This document shows positions 1 to 8,096 of a DNA stretch of 55,888 bases, piece by piece (the first letter of the stretch is position 1; the number at the start of each line of letters is the position of its first letter). The stretch comes from Acidobacteriota bacterium (GTDB taxonomy: Bacteria > Acidobacteriota > Vicinamibacteria > Vicinamibacterales > UBA2999). The stretch lies in assembly GCA_947482665.1 (NCBI GenBank), contig CANKJK010000016.1, forward strand, positions 1 to 55,888, in the 5' to 3' direction. The position numbers and the translations under genes were made by a program. The notes under the pieces are model-generated. The model was not told the origin of the DNA. It ran no database searches and saw nothing but the letters and a program-made list of their open reading frames with translations.

Positions 1-1057
1 CGCGCTTGGTGGCGTCGATGGCGTAGAAGTGGCCCACGCCCTCGCCGTGCTCGGGGTCCTGGCCGTTGGCGATGTAGACGCGGTCCTTGTAGATGACCGG
101 CGTGGCGATGACCTCGTTGCGGGTGCGAGGCCACACCGAGTCCTTCGGGTTGGTGTCGAATTCCCAGAGCTTCTTGCCTGAGGCGGCTTCGTAGCCGCGC
201 ACCCAGCCGTCACCCTGCGCGCTCACCGCCATGTCGAGGCCGCCAACCTTGCCGACCGCGGGCGTGGACCACTGGCCGTGCAGGATCTTGTCGTTGACCG
301 AGTTGTCTTCCCACACGAGCTTGCCCGTGGTCTTGTTGACCGCGATGATCGCCGGAGCCTTTGGACTCGGGATGTTGACGTGGCTCTCGTCCTGGCCGTT
401 CGACGTGCTCACGTAGATGAGGTCGCCGTAGATGACCGGTGACGAGTTGGAGAGGTTGTGCGGGTAGGACCCGACCTCTTCCATCATGTCGAACTCCCAG
501 ATCACGTCCGCGTCCTTCGGGCCCGCGAACTTCTCGGTCGTGATGCCGTCGTTGCCATTGGCCATGCCCTTGACGTCGAGGCACTGCAGCACGCCGCGGT
601 TGCTGACGTAGTAGACGCGGCCCTTCTCGATGGCGGGAGAGGAGGCCACGCCCTGGTACGGCCAGTCATTCGCGCGGCCGGCCGGGAGCTTCTCGTGCGT
701 CTGCTGCCAGAGGAAGTCGCCGGTCTTCTCGTCGAAGGCCATCAGCACGCCGCGGTCGCCCGCCTGCTTCGGGTCACGCGGCGCCTCGTTGTTCGTGCCC
801 ACGAGGACGATGCCTTCTCCGACCACGGGGTTGCCGTAGCTCTGCGAACCGAGGGCGGCAGACCACTTGATGTTCTTCTTCGTCTTGACGTCCCACTCGG
901 TGGGAATGCCTTTCATCGACGAGACCATGTTGCGGTCGGCGGTACCACCCCACATCGGCCAATCGGTCGAGCCCGGGTCGGAGGCGGACAGGCGGACGCC
1001 GGCAGAGAGGCTGGCGGCCAACAGGAGAGCGAGGGTAAGACGGGCGCGCATCTGCAT
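1..1057 (-). CDS. Exported PQQ-type beta-propeller protein (3' end outside window)
   Basis: Reading leftward from an ATG at 1057, the frame stays open to the window edge, so about 352 residues are visible and the C-terminus is missing. A hydrophobic signal peptide (LTLALLLAASLSAG) is followed by a WPMWGG segment typical of the start of PQQ-like propellers. Repeated blades then carry motifs of the type ATTGK.LWE: FDEKTGDFLW, VNKTTGKLVWE, EAASGKKLWEFD. An AGGAA sequence sits just before the ATG; an ATG two codons later (1051) is equally possible. The gene starts 11 nt after the stop of the next propeller gene, so the two are probably co-transcribed. The fold is well supported. Whether it binds PQQ, acts as a dehydrogenase or is only a scaffold cannot be told from these blades. 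Confidence 0.85.
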   Translation of the reverse strand, partial: MQMRARLTLALLLAASLSAGVRLSASDPGSTDWPMWGGTADRNMVSSMKGIPTEWDVKTKKNIKWSAALGSQSYGNPVVGEGIVLVGTNNEAPRDPKQAGDRGVLMAFDEKTGDFLWQQTHEKLPAGRANDWPYQGVASSPAIEKGRVYYVSNRGVLQCLDVKGMANGNDGITTEKFAGPKDADVIWEFDMMEEVGSYPHNLSNSSPVIYGDLIYVSTSNGQDESHVNIPSPKAPAIIAVNKTTGKLVWEDNSVNDKILHGQWSTPAVGKVGGLDMAVSAQGDGWVRGYEAASGKKLWEFDTNPKDSVWPRTRNEVIATPVIYKDRVYIANGQDPEHGEGVGHFYAIDATKR

Positions 1058-1068
1058 GATTCCTGAGC

Positions 1069-3333
1069 TCACTTTCCGGAGGCGGCCGCCGCGCGATTGG
1101 GCGTGACCGTGATGTTGTCGATGAACGCGCCGAACTCCGCGTCGAGGAACAGGCCGGGTGCGCCTTCACGGCTGCCGATCGTGTCGAGCCGCTCGATGGT
1201 CCATTCGGCCGGTTCTGGTGTGCCGGACTTCCAGGCCTTGCCCTGCACCTTCACCGCGCCGCCGGGGAGGTTCTCCACCCGGAGCTTCAACGTCTGCCAG
1301 GTGTCTGGTGCCCAGGCAAACTCCTTCTCGACCCGGCGCTCGGTTTCCGGCTCCCACGATTCCAGCTTCAGCTTCTGCTGCGTGCCGTAGAGGATGAGCG
1401 AGTAGGTCTGCGCCGTGATGCCGACATCGGCCTGCTGGCGCCGCTTCGTGGGGGCGCGCACGTCGGCGGTCACCGTGTAGTCGCCCAGCGTCGTCGGCCC
1501 GAAGAACGCACGGACGCGCTTGAAGAGCGTGTTGAGCGGCTTCTTCTGCAGGGCCTTGGTGCCGTCGACCGTGGTGATCGCAAACTGACCCGAGGCCATG
1601 CTGACCCAGCCGGGCGGCGTGCTGTTCTCAGCGAAGCTGTCGAAGTTCTCGCTCCACGGGATGGAACGCGCGACCTTGGCGCGAGCGTTCCCGGAGAGGC
1701 TGCCGACGGCGGCCTTGATGGTGCCGGCCTGATCGACCTGATCAGCGGCAATGGTGAGCAGGCCGTTGGTGACGGTGCCCTTGAGGCCGTCGAGGGCCCA
1801 GGTGGCCGTCGCGTCCTCGCGGAGGAAGCGGCCCTTCGCATCGAAGAGCCGGGCATGGAACTGGACGGCCTGCCCCGGCTTGAGCGTGAGCTCGGTGGGG
1901 GTGACCTGCAGCCACGCCGGGTCGCCCTCGGCCTTCGTGGCCGGTTCATCCACGGAGAAGCCCGTCGAGGCCTTGGGTTGCTTCGGCCCGAAGGCGTAGA
2001 GCGCGTCGACCGTCTGCACGAAGACGCGGCCATGCGCGAGCGCGGCGCCGGCGATGACCTGCTCGGGGACGCCCTCGGCGCTGCAGCAGCTCATCTTGCT
2101 GACGGGGAAGCTCACTTCGCTCAGTACGTCCACGCCGTCGGCCTTCGGGCGCAGGACGAAGAACTTGCCGCTCGATGTGCCGACGTAGAGCTTGCCGTCG
2201 CCCATGACGAGCGGCGCCTGCTGGGCGGTCGTGCCAAGGCGCTTCTGCCAGAGTTCCTTGCCGGTCGTCGCGTCGTAGGCAAAGAGGTTCGCGCCGCCGT
2301 CGATGATGTAGAGGCGGTTGCCGTCGAGGATGGGGGAGGAGTAGGCGAACTCCACGCCCGTCGACTTCCACTTCGAGCCTTTGATCTCGCCCTTCTGCGA
2401 GCCGTCGATGGCGGCGAGCATGCCGAGCGCGGGCGTATCGAGGTTCTCATCGCCGTGAGAGACGAAGACCGTGTCGCCCTGGACCGCGACGCCGGTGTTG
2501 ATGGCGCGCTTGGAGATCGCGAAGCTCCACACCTTCTCGCCCGTCTGAGGCTTGATAGCGTGGATAGTGCCGTCGCCCAGGCCATCGATGAGGAGGCGCT
2601 GGCCGCCGATGGTCGCGATGATCGGCGGGGCATAGGCCGTGTCATACGGCCGGCCACCCGGGTTGGCCACGTAGACCGCTTCGCCGGTCAGTTTGTTGAG
2701 GGCGATGTAGCGGTGGGCGCGGTTGGCATGTTCCCCCCAGTTGGAGACCGCGGCGCTGATGATCACCAGGTCGCCGTCAATGACGGGCGACATCGTGCGG
2801 CCGCCGTGCGTGGTGAAGGCGGCGAACTCCTCGCCGATGGAGCGGTGCCAGAGATGCTTGCCGTCCTTGCTGAGCGCGACGACCATCGCACCGCTGCCGA
2901 GCGCGTAGATGTTGCCGGTCGCGGGGTCCGCCGCGGGCGAGGCCCACGCGAGACGGTGCGGTGGGACGTCGCTCTGGAAGTTGTTGAACTTGTATTCCCA
3001 GATGACCTTGCCCGTGCTGGCGTCGAGGCACATGACACGTTCCTGCAGGTCCGTGCCGCGGCCGGCGGGATTCTGCACGTAGACGCGGTTGCCGATGACC
3101 AGCGGCGTGGAGCGGCCGCCGAGGGGCGCCCGCCACAGGAGCGAGCCTGGCGCAAGCGAGAGTTTCTCGGGGAGCCCGGACTCCCGGGAGATGCCGTCGC
3201 GCTGGGGGCCACGCAGTTCCGGCCAGTCACCATTCGGAATGCGGCGCGGGCCCTGGGCTCCGAGCGTTGCGCAACTGAGCAGGGCGACGGCCAGCAGGGC
3301 CAGTCGGCTGAAGCGGGAAGGGCTAGTCACCAT
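1069..3333 (-). CDS. Exported PQQ-type beta-propeller protein with C-terminal jelly-roll-like domain
   Basis: This encodes 754 residues. I use the ATG at 3333, which has a GGAG Shine-Dalgarno about 6 nt upstream and begins a clean signal peptide (LALLAVALLSCATLGAQ); an upstream in-frame start at 3471 would put a poor sequence before it. Residues of about 35-450 form the propeller, with repeats such as LDASTGKVIWE, ALNKLTGEAVY, KPQTGEKVWSF and YDATTGKELWQ. A linker with an Ig-like look (LTLKPGQAVQFHARLFDAKGR) follows, then a C-terminal domain of about 170 residues beginning WSENFDSFAENS and ending near FIDNITVTP, like concanavalin/laminin-G carbohydrate-binding folds. A -10 TACAAT lies at 3371-3376. 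It is first of a two-gene unit with the propeller gene at 1057. A periplasmic or surface role is inferred; no substrate can be named. Confidence 0.88.
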   Translation of the reverse strand: MVTSPSRFSRLALLAVALLSCATLGAQGPRRIPNGDWPELRGPQRDGISRESGLPEKLSLAPGSLLWRAPLGGRSTPLVIGNRVYVQNPAGRGTDLQERVMCLDASTGKVIWEYKFNNFQSDVPPHRLAWASPAADPATGNIYALGSGAMVVALSKDGKHLWHRSIGEEFAAFTTHGGRTMSPVIDGDLVIISAAVSNWGEHANRAHRYIALNKLTGEAVYVANPGGRPYDTAYAPPIIATIGGQRLLIDGLGDGTIHAIKPQTGEKVWSFAISKRAINTGVAVQGDTVFVSHGDENLDTPALGMLAAIDGSQKGEIKGSKWKSTGVEFAYSSPILDGNRLYIIDGGANLFAYDATTGKELWQKRLGTTAQQAPLVMGDGKLYVGTSSGKFFVLRPKADGVDVLSEVSFPVSKMSCCSAEGVPEQVIAGAALAHGRVFVQTVDALYAFGPKQPKASTGFSVDEPATKAEGDPAWLQVTPTELTLKPGQAVQFHARLFDAKGRFLREDATATWALDGLKGTVTNGLLTIAADQVDQAGTIKAAVGSLSGNARAKVARSIPWSENFDSFAENSTPPGWVSMASGQFAITTVDGTKALQKKPLNTLFKRVRAFFGPTTLGDYTVTADVRAPTKRRQQADVGITAQTYSLILYGTQQKLKLESWEPETERRVEKEFAWAPDTWQTLKLRVENLPGGAVKVQGKAWKSGTPEPAEWTIERLDTIGSREGAPGLFLDAEFGAFIDNITVTPNRAAAASGK

Positions 3334-3370
3334 GGATGCTCCGGATCGGGTCGTGGGAAGAAGGCGCGTT

Positions 3371-3376
3371 ATTGTA
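3371..3376 (-). promoter_or_regulatory. -10 box for the propeller pair
   Basis: TACAAT on the minus strand, 37 nt before the ATG at 3333. This gives a leader of about 30 nt that includes the Shine-Dalgarno. I see no clear -35. Confidence 0.5.
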
Positions 3377-3494
3377 CCGCGCCCCACGAGGTCCGGAGGG
3401 AGGTCCGCAGGGTTCGCGGTGGGTGCGACCGCCTGCGACAAAACGGGGACCCGGCCACCTGGGGGCCCCACAGCGTGGCCGGGGTGATGTCAGG

Positions 3495-3644
3495 TCAGCG
3501 GCAGACCTGGTGCTGGCAGTCGCAGCGCAACTCGATCTTGTCGCCGGACGCTTTGCAGTGTTCACTGCAGAACTTTCCGAATCGACCGCCGGGTTCGACG
3601 AGGCATTCGCAGGATCCGTGTGCGCACTTCTTAGCTTCGGCCAT
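3495..3644 (-). CDS. Small bacterial metallothionein-like protein, 49 aa
   Basis: This short gene has an excellent GGAGG Shine-Dalgarno 6 nt before ATG 3644 and a -10 candidate TAGACT further up. The 49-residue product has eight cysteines and four histidines: KKCAHGSCECLV at residues 5-16, KFCSEHC at 24-30 and RCDCQHQVC at 40-48. The layout C-x4-C-x-C, then F-C-S-x2-C, then C-x-C-x4-C matches the SmtA/BmtA type of prokaryotic metallothionein, where the central FCS..C element is part of a zinc-finger-like fold. The protein probably binds zinc or other soft metals in the cytoplasm. No metal-responsive repressor is adjacent; the divergent neighbour is nadE. Family identity rests on pattern reading only. 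Confidence 0.8.
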   Translation of the reverse strand: MAEAKKCAHGSCECLVEPGGRFGKFCSEHCKASGDKIELRCDCQHQVCR

Positions 3645-3721
3645 GGCGTACCTCCGGGCCGAGTCTACGCCTTTCGGATGGCGTCAGAAGGTATGCTTCG
3701 AACAGGTTCGCCCAGCCCTGT

Positions 3722-5365
3722 ATGCGACTCGCTCTAGCCCAGCTCAACCTCACCGTCGGCGATTTTGACGGCAATTTCGCGAAAATGCGCGAGACCGTCG
3801 CGCGCGCGACAGCCGGCGGGGCCGACCTGACCGTGTTCACCGAACTGGCCACAACGGGCTATCCCCCCAGAGATCTGCTCACGCAGTCGGGATTTGTGGA
3901 CCGGAACCTCGCGCAACTGGACCGCCTCGCGGCTCTCTCCACAGCCGCGCATGGCCTCATCGTCGGCTTCGTGGACCGGAACACCACGCCTGGTGAGAAG
4001 CCGCTTCGAAACGCGGTCGCCCTCTGTGCCGGTGGGCGGGTGGTCGACCGGCGGTACAAGGCGCTCCTGCCGACCTACGACGTCTTTGACGAAGCGCGGT
4101 ACTTCGAGCCGGCTGCCTCCACCTCGCCCATGGTGTTCAAGGGGCTGCGGCTGGGGGTGAGCATCTGCGAGGACCTCTGGAACCCGAAGGAGTTCTGGCC
4201 CGAGCCGCGCTACCGGCGCGATCCGGTGGGAGAACTGGCCGCGGCCGGGTCGGACCTGCTCTTGAATATCTCGGCCAGTCCCTTCGAACTGGAGAAGGCC
4301 GCCGTCCGGCGGGAGCTCGTGCGGCAGAGCGCCGTGAGCCATGGGCGCGCCTTCTTCTACGTGAACCAGGTGGGCGGCAATGATGAGCTGGTCTTCGACG
4401 GCCACTCGATCGGTATCGCCGCGGACGGTGCCCCCGTCGTCCGGGCCCGCGAGTTTGCCGAGGACCTCGTGCTCTATGACGTGCCCGGCGGAGCGCCCAC
4501 GCTGCAGCCCGTGAGCACGTCGGCAGAGGAGTCCGCGTACGGCGCGCTGGTGCTTGGCCTGCGCGACTACGTGGGCAAGTGCGGTTTCCGGACAGCCGTG
4601 CTGGGTCTGTCGGGTGGTATTGACTCCGCCGTCACCGCGTGCCTCGCGGCCGACGCCCTGGGGCCCGACCAGGTGACCGGGGTGCTGATGCCCTCGAAGT
4701 ACTCATCGGACCACAGCGTGGCCGACGCGCGCGCGCTGGCCGTCAATCTCGGGATTCGCGCGCTGACGTTTCCGATTGAGAGCGTCGTGCGCGGGTCGAT
4801 GGAGGCGTTGGCGGAGATTCGCGCGGATGTGGAGGCCTCGCCCGATGCGATGACCGAGCAGAATCTTCAGGCCCGGGCGCGTGGCGCGCTGCTCATGGCG
4901 CACTCCAATACCTACGGCTCCATTGTGCTGACCACCGGCAACAAGTCGGAACTGGCGGTGGGCTACTGCACACTCTACGGCGATATGTGCGGTGGACTCG
5001 CCGTGATCAGTGACGTGCCCAAGACGCTGGTCTATCGTCTGGCGCGCTATATCAACCGGGAACGGGAGTTGATCCCGGTCTCCACCCTGACCAAAGCCCC
5101 CAGCGCCGAGCTCAAGCCGAATCAGACAGACCAGGACAGCCTGCCGCCCTATGACGTGCTCGACCGGATCATCGAGGGCTATGTGGAGCGCGGGCTGGGG
5201 ATTGACGCGATGGCCGCGGAGGGACTCGACCGGGAGACGGTGGCCGCGATGGTCCGCAAGATCAACGCGAGCGAGTACAAGCGGCGGCAGGCGGCGCCCG
5301 GACTCAAGATCTCATCGAAGGCGTTTGGTATTGGGCGGCGCTTTCCGATCGCCGCGCGCTACTAG
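3722..5365 (+). CDS. nadE: Glutamine-dependent NAD+ synthetase
   Basis: This encodes 547 residues, the usual length for the two-domain enzyme that makes NAD+ from deamido-NAD+, ATP and glutamine. The N-terminal glutaminase has the nitrilase triad: Glu41 in FTELATTGYPPRD, Lys in RRYKALLPTYDVFDE, and Cys near residue 149 in GVSICEDLWNP. The synthetase domain starts near residue 270 and has the P-loop-like SGGIDSA near 296 and TTGNKSELAVGYCTLYGD further on. No strong Shine-Dalgarno precedes ATG 3722; TATGCT about 25-30 nt upstream could be the -10. The stop abuts the stop of the convergent CPXCG gene with no gap. With nadC at 51886 it covers two steps of NAD biosynthesis in this window. Confidence 0.97.
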   Translation: MRLALAQLNLTVGDFDGNFAKMRETVARATAGGADLTVFTELATTGYPPRDLLTQSGFVDRNLAQLDRLAALSTAAHGLIVGFVDRNTTPGEKPLRNAVALCAGGRVVDRRYKALLPTYDVFDEARYFEPAASTSPMVFKGLRLGVSICEDLWNPKEFWPEPRYRRDPVGELAAAGSDLLLNISASPFELEKAAVRRELVRQSAVSHGRAFFYVNQVGGNDELVFDGHSIGIAADGAPVVRAREFAEDLVLYDVPGGAPTLQPVSTSAEESAYGALVLGLRDYVGKCGFRTAVLGLSGGIDSAVTACLAADALGPDQVTGVLMPSKYSSDHSVADARALAVNLGIRALTFPIESVVRGSMEALAEIRADVEASPDAMTEQNLQARARGALLMAHSNTYGSIVLTTGNKSELAVGYCTLYGDMCGGLAVISDVPKTLVYRLARYINRERELIPVSTLTKAPSAELKPNQTDQDSLPPYDVLDRIIEGYVERGLGIDAMAAEGLDRETVAAMVRKINASEYKRRQAAPGLKISSKAFGIGRRFPIAARY

Positions 5366-5551
5366 CTACTCCGACCCGTCGGCGCGGCGCACCTCGATCT
5401 CCCGCCCATCGTGGCCGCGCACCACGCGCAGCCGCCACGGGTTGCAGCACACCTCGCAGTCCTGGACGAAGGTGCCACGGACGTCCGGCTCCACGTAGAT
5501 CTCCACCTCTTCACCACAGTACGGGCACGTCACCGTGAAGTTGTCGTCCAC
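5366..5551 (-). CDS. CPXCG-motif cysteine-rich protein, 61 aa
   Basis: This encodes 61 residues with CPYCG at about 9-13 and a second pair in DCEVCCNPW, followed by a basic tail. That is the pattern of the small CPXCG family (Cys_rich_CPXG), presumed zinc-binding; the role is unknown. The start is GTG 5551. A -10 TACAAT (5558-5563, minus strand) lies only 6 nt before it and there is no Shine-Dalgarno, so the mRNA is probably leaderless. It converges on nadE with directly abutting stops and is divergent from the DUF4337 gene. Confidence 0.85.
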   Translation of the reverse strand: MDDNFTVTCPYCGEEVEIYVEPDVRGTFVQDCEVCCNPWRLRVVRGHDGREIEVRRADGSE

Positions 5552-5556
5552 GCGTC

Positions 5557-5586
5557 GATTGTAGGCGAGTCGCTCGCCCTACAATC
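5557..5586. promoter_or_regulatory. Palindromic divergent promoter pair
   Basis: GATTGTAGG at 5557-5565 and its inverted partner CCCTACAATC at 5577-5586 put a TACAAT -10 on each strand. The left box (5558-5563) serves the CPXCG gene and the right box (5580-5585) serves the DUF4337 gene. The whole is a nearly perfect inverted repeat broken by one extra G. Confidence 0.6.
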
Positions 5587-5616
5587 AGGCCACGTGTTCT
5601 TTCGACAGGAGTGCCC

Positions 5617-6219
5617 ATGGACGTCGACCCGATAGATCCCCTTGATGTCGCTGCCGAAACGTCGCGCGAGCCGCGCGCGGCCTCGCTCAGCACGCGCGTG
5701 GCGCTGACCGTCGCCTTGCTCGCCACGTTCCTCGGCGTGTGCAAGGTGAAGGATGACAACATCGTGCAGGCCATGCAGCAGGCGCAGGCCGCCAAGCTCG
5801 ATGATTGGAACTTCTACCAGGCTCGTAACATCCGGGAGGAAGTGGCGCAGGCCACGCTGACTGAACTCCGCCTTGCGGCCGCCGCGGCGCCAGCCTCGAT
5901 GGCATCCGGGTACCAGGAGGCCATTCGGAAGTACGAAGGGATTGCGCGGGAGCAGGACGCGAAGAAGGCGGTGCTGCAGAAGCAGGCCGAGGCCGAAGGC
6001 GCGCGCTACGACGACTTGAACTATCGCGACGACCAGTTTGATCTGGCCGACGCGCTCATCGCCATCGCCATCTCCCTGCTCGCGGTGACGGCCCTGACGC
6101 ACAAGTCGTGGCTCTATCTGATGGCGCTGGTGCCCACGGTCGGCGGTCTCGCGATGGGCCTGGCCGGGCTGTTTGGGTGGCATGTCCACCCGGACGCGCT
6201 CATGCGCTGGTTGTCGTAG
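5617..6219 (+). CDS. DUF4337-family membrane protein
   Basis: This encodes 200 residues. ATG 5617 is chosen because AGGAG lies 5 nt upstream; a GTG two codons earlier falls inside the ribosome site. One hydrophobic segment follows the N-terminal tail (VALTVALLATFLGV), then comes a soluble helical middle with the family-like WNFYQARNIREEV. Two C-terminal hydrophobic segments follow (ALIAIAISLLAVTAL and LYLMALVPTVGGLAMGLAGLFG). The layout matches DUF4337 proteins, which have no known function. It converges on rsmE with abutting stops. Confidence 0.8.
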   Translation: MDVDPIDPLDVAAETSREPRAASLSTRVALTVALLATFLGVCKVKDDNIVQAMQQAQAAKLDDWNFYQARNIREEVAQATLTELRLAAAAAPASMASGYQEAIRKYEGIAREQDAKKAVLQKQAEAEGARYDDLNYRDDQFDLADALIAIAISLLAVTALTHKSWLYLMALVPTVGGLAMGLAGLFGWHVHPDALMRWLS

Positions 6220-6963
6220 TCAGGCGCCGGGGCGGGTCACTGCGTCGTGCACGAGCGCGAGGAGCGCCACGCAGGCCGTGTCGGTGCGGAGCGTGCGAGT
6301 GCCCATGGAAATCGGCCCGAAACCCTGTCCGATGAGGAGTCCGCGCTCGAAGTCATTCCAGCCGCCGTCGGGTCCCACGGCAAGCAACACGCGGCCTGCC
6401 GCGTGCTCCCTGAGGGCCGTCGCCGGTGACGGGTGCGCCCCTGGGTCTGCCAGCAGGCGGGTGCGGGCGTTACTGAGACCGTCCAGTTCGTCTTCGACCA
6501 GTTTCCGGAATTGCCGATGCACCGTCACGAGTGGCACCCGCGTGTCGCGCGCTTGCTGGAGCCCTTCGAGCAGGAGCGGGCGGTACACCGACTCCTCGAG
6601 GACGTGCGTGTCGAAATAGGGGCGCTCGACCTTCTCCGCGTTCGTGAGCATGATGCGTCCAACACCGAGCGCGGCCAGTTGCGCCCAGAGGCGTTTCATG
6701 ACCTTGGGGCGGGGCAGGGCCAGGAGGAGATCGACGCGGGGCGCGTCGGGAATGGTGGTGTCGAATTGGCACTGGAGCACCACCTGTGGTGTCGTGGCGT
6801 CCAGATGAACCACGGTGCCCGTGCCCATGGGGCCGTCGATGACGCCCACGCGGACCGTGTCGCCCGGCGCCACGCCAAGTACCGAGCGGAGGTGTCCAGC
6901 CTGGGAATCGCTCAGCGTGACCGCGCCATCCGACGTGCCCGGCGGGAGGAGAAGCAGATTCAT
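6220..6963 (-). CDS. rsmE: 16S rRNA m3U1498 methyltransferase
   Basis: This encodes 247 residues, the normal length for RsmE, which methylates N3 of U1498 in 16S rRNA using SAM. An N-terminal PUA-like part has HLRSVLGVAPGDTVRV, where family members also have a conserved LR.VLR segment. The C-terminal SPOUT knot has LLAVGPDGGWNDFE and LGPISMG.RTLRTDTA-type motifs (here FGPISMGTRTLRTDTAC). The start lies 8 nt after the stop of the 2OG oxygenase gene, with GGGAG just before ATG, so the pair is probably one transcript. Confidence 0.95.
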   Translation of the reverse strand: MNLLLLPPGTSDGAVTLSDSQAGHLRSVLGVAPGDTVRVGVIDGPMGTGTVVHLDATTPQVVLQCQFDTTIPDAPRVDLLLALPRPKVMKRLWAQLAALGVGRIMLTNAEKVERPYFDTHVLEESVYRPLLLEGLQQARDTRVPLVTVHRQFRKLVEDELDGLSNARTRLLADPGAHPSPATALREHAAGRVLLAVGPDGGWNDFERGLLIGQGFGPISMGTRTLRTDTACVALLALVHDAVTRPGA

Positions 6964-6971
6964 CGCTCCCG

Positions 6972-8021
6972 CTACATCGTGTCGGCCTGAATCGCCTCGC
7001 TCTTGCTCACCCAGCGCGCCTGCCGTTCCGGAGGCAGGTCCTTGATGAGGGCATCCAGCTCAGGGCCGTTGGGCCCGACGTAGAACTGGAAGGAGTAGCG
7101 CTCGAGGTCGGCCGGGGCGTCCACGGGAATGTCGGCTCCGTGCGCGCCGCCCGAATTCAGGAAGATGAGAGCCGTGTTCGGCCTGAACGGCACGAGTCCG
7201 GCCAACTCCACCTGGCTCCCGCTCTGCGCGGGATAGTAGGTCTGCGTGTAGCTGGCTTCCTTGTCGTCCGTGACGCGGAAGATCTGCGTGCCCCACGCCT
7301 CGCTGTCCCCGGGCTTGGCCAGATAGAGGAGGCACGTAACCCAGGCGCGCTTCGGATCGCGGTGCGGGTCGAGGTGATAGCCGGGGCGGCGCAGCATCAG
7401 CCGACCACCCGACACGGCCTGCGGAAGCTTGCGGGCACGGTCGCGGAAGCCTTCACCGAAGATCGTGTCGTAGTGCGTCGCCAGCGGCTCACGGAACTTG
7501 CTCAGCACAGCCGGCACGACGCACTCGCGTGCCATCTGGTCGACGAACTCCCACACGCGGCCGGAGAAGACAGGCGCGAAGTCCATCGGGATGCGGATGT
7601 TCTGCTTGATCGGGTCCTTGTCCGAGAAGAAGGGTGCAGGAGGAATCGCCTTGAGGACCAGCTGGTAGATCTCTTTCGGAAACATCCGATCCACCACGAT
7701 GTAGGGGAACGGGTCCATCAGGAGTTCGGCTCGCCTGAACACCGTGTCGATGTGCGCGGCGGTACGCGCCATGTCGAGCCGTGTGTCGAGCGCGGCGATG
7801 TCGTGGCGTTCGCGGTCATTGAGTCCGAGCGCGACGCGGATCTGGGCCGCATCACGCTCCATGCGGGCCGCGCGGGTAAAGACCACCTCCTGTGCCGCCG
7901 CGACCTGGTCGACCGACTGCTGTAGTGTCTGGACGTCTGTGTGCAGTTGCGCCAACAGATCTGGATGAGCCGACCCACCGGTGGCCAGTTGACGCAGGCG
8001 TCTTGCCAATCCCCGTAGCAT
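6972..8021 (-). CDS. 2OG-Fe(II) oxygenase family protein
   Basis: This encodes 349 residues. An N-terminal helical stretch (about 1-75) that may form a coiled coil (LHTDVQTLQQSVDQVAAAQE) precedes the oxygenase domain. The double-stranded beta-helix is marked by YHLDPHRDPKRAW (H-x-D iron ligands), then GGAHGADIP with the distal histidine, and RYSFQFYV, where the arginine would hold 2-oxoglutarate. The residues fit proteins such as 2OG-Fe(II) hydroxylases acting on amino acids or sugars, but no substrate is evident. GGGAGA lies about 9 nt before ATG 8021. The gene is followed by rsmE after 8 nt. Confidence 0.82.
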   Translation of the reverse strand: MLRGLARRLRQLATGGSAHPDLLAQLHTDVQTLQQSVDQVAAAQEVVFTRAARMERDAAQIRVALGLNDRERHDIAALDTRLDMARTAAHIDTVFRRAELLMDPFPYIVVDRMFPKEIYQLVLKAIPPAPFFSDKDPIKQNIRIPMDFAPVFSGRVWEFVDQMARECVVPAVLSKFREPLATHYDTIFGEGFRDRARKLPQAVSGGRLMLRRPGYHLDPHRDPKRAWVTCLLYLAKPGDSEAWGTQIFRVTDDKEASYTQTYYPAQSGSQVELAGLVPFRPNTALIFLNSGGAHGADIPVDAPADLERYSFQFYVGPNGPELDALIKDLPPERQARWVSKSEAIQADTM

Positions 8022-8085
8022 CTCGAGCGTTCTCCCTCGCGCATTGTCGCATTGATGGCGGTTCGGCCGTCTCTGCAGCCGTTGA

Positions 8086-8091
8086 TATAGT
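8086..8091 (+). promoter_or_regulatory. Extended -10 of the HTTM-like gene
   Basis: TGATATAGT (8083-8091) holds a TATAGT box 5 nt before the GTG at 8097. This spacing would start the mRNA at or beside the start codon, supporting both that GTG and leaderless translation. Confidence 0.5.
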
Positions 8092-8096
8092 CAGAT

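Noticed and set aside
1855-3768. 637-codon open frame opposite the second propeller gene
   Set aside because: It is a GC-rich antisense shadow without a family motif or ribosome site; the minus-strand propeller gene explains the stretch.
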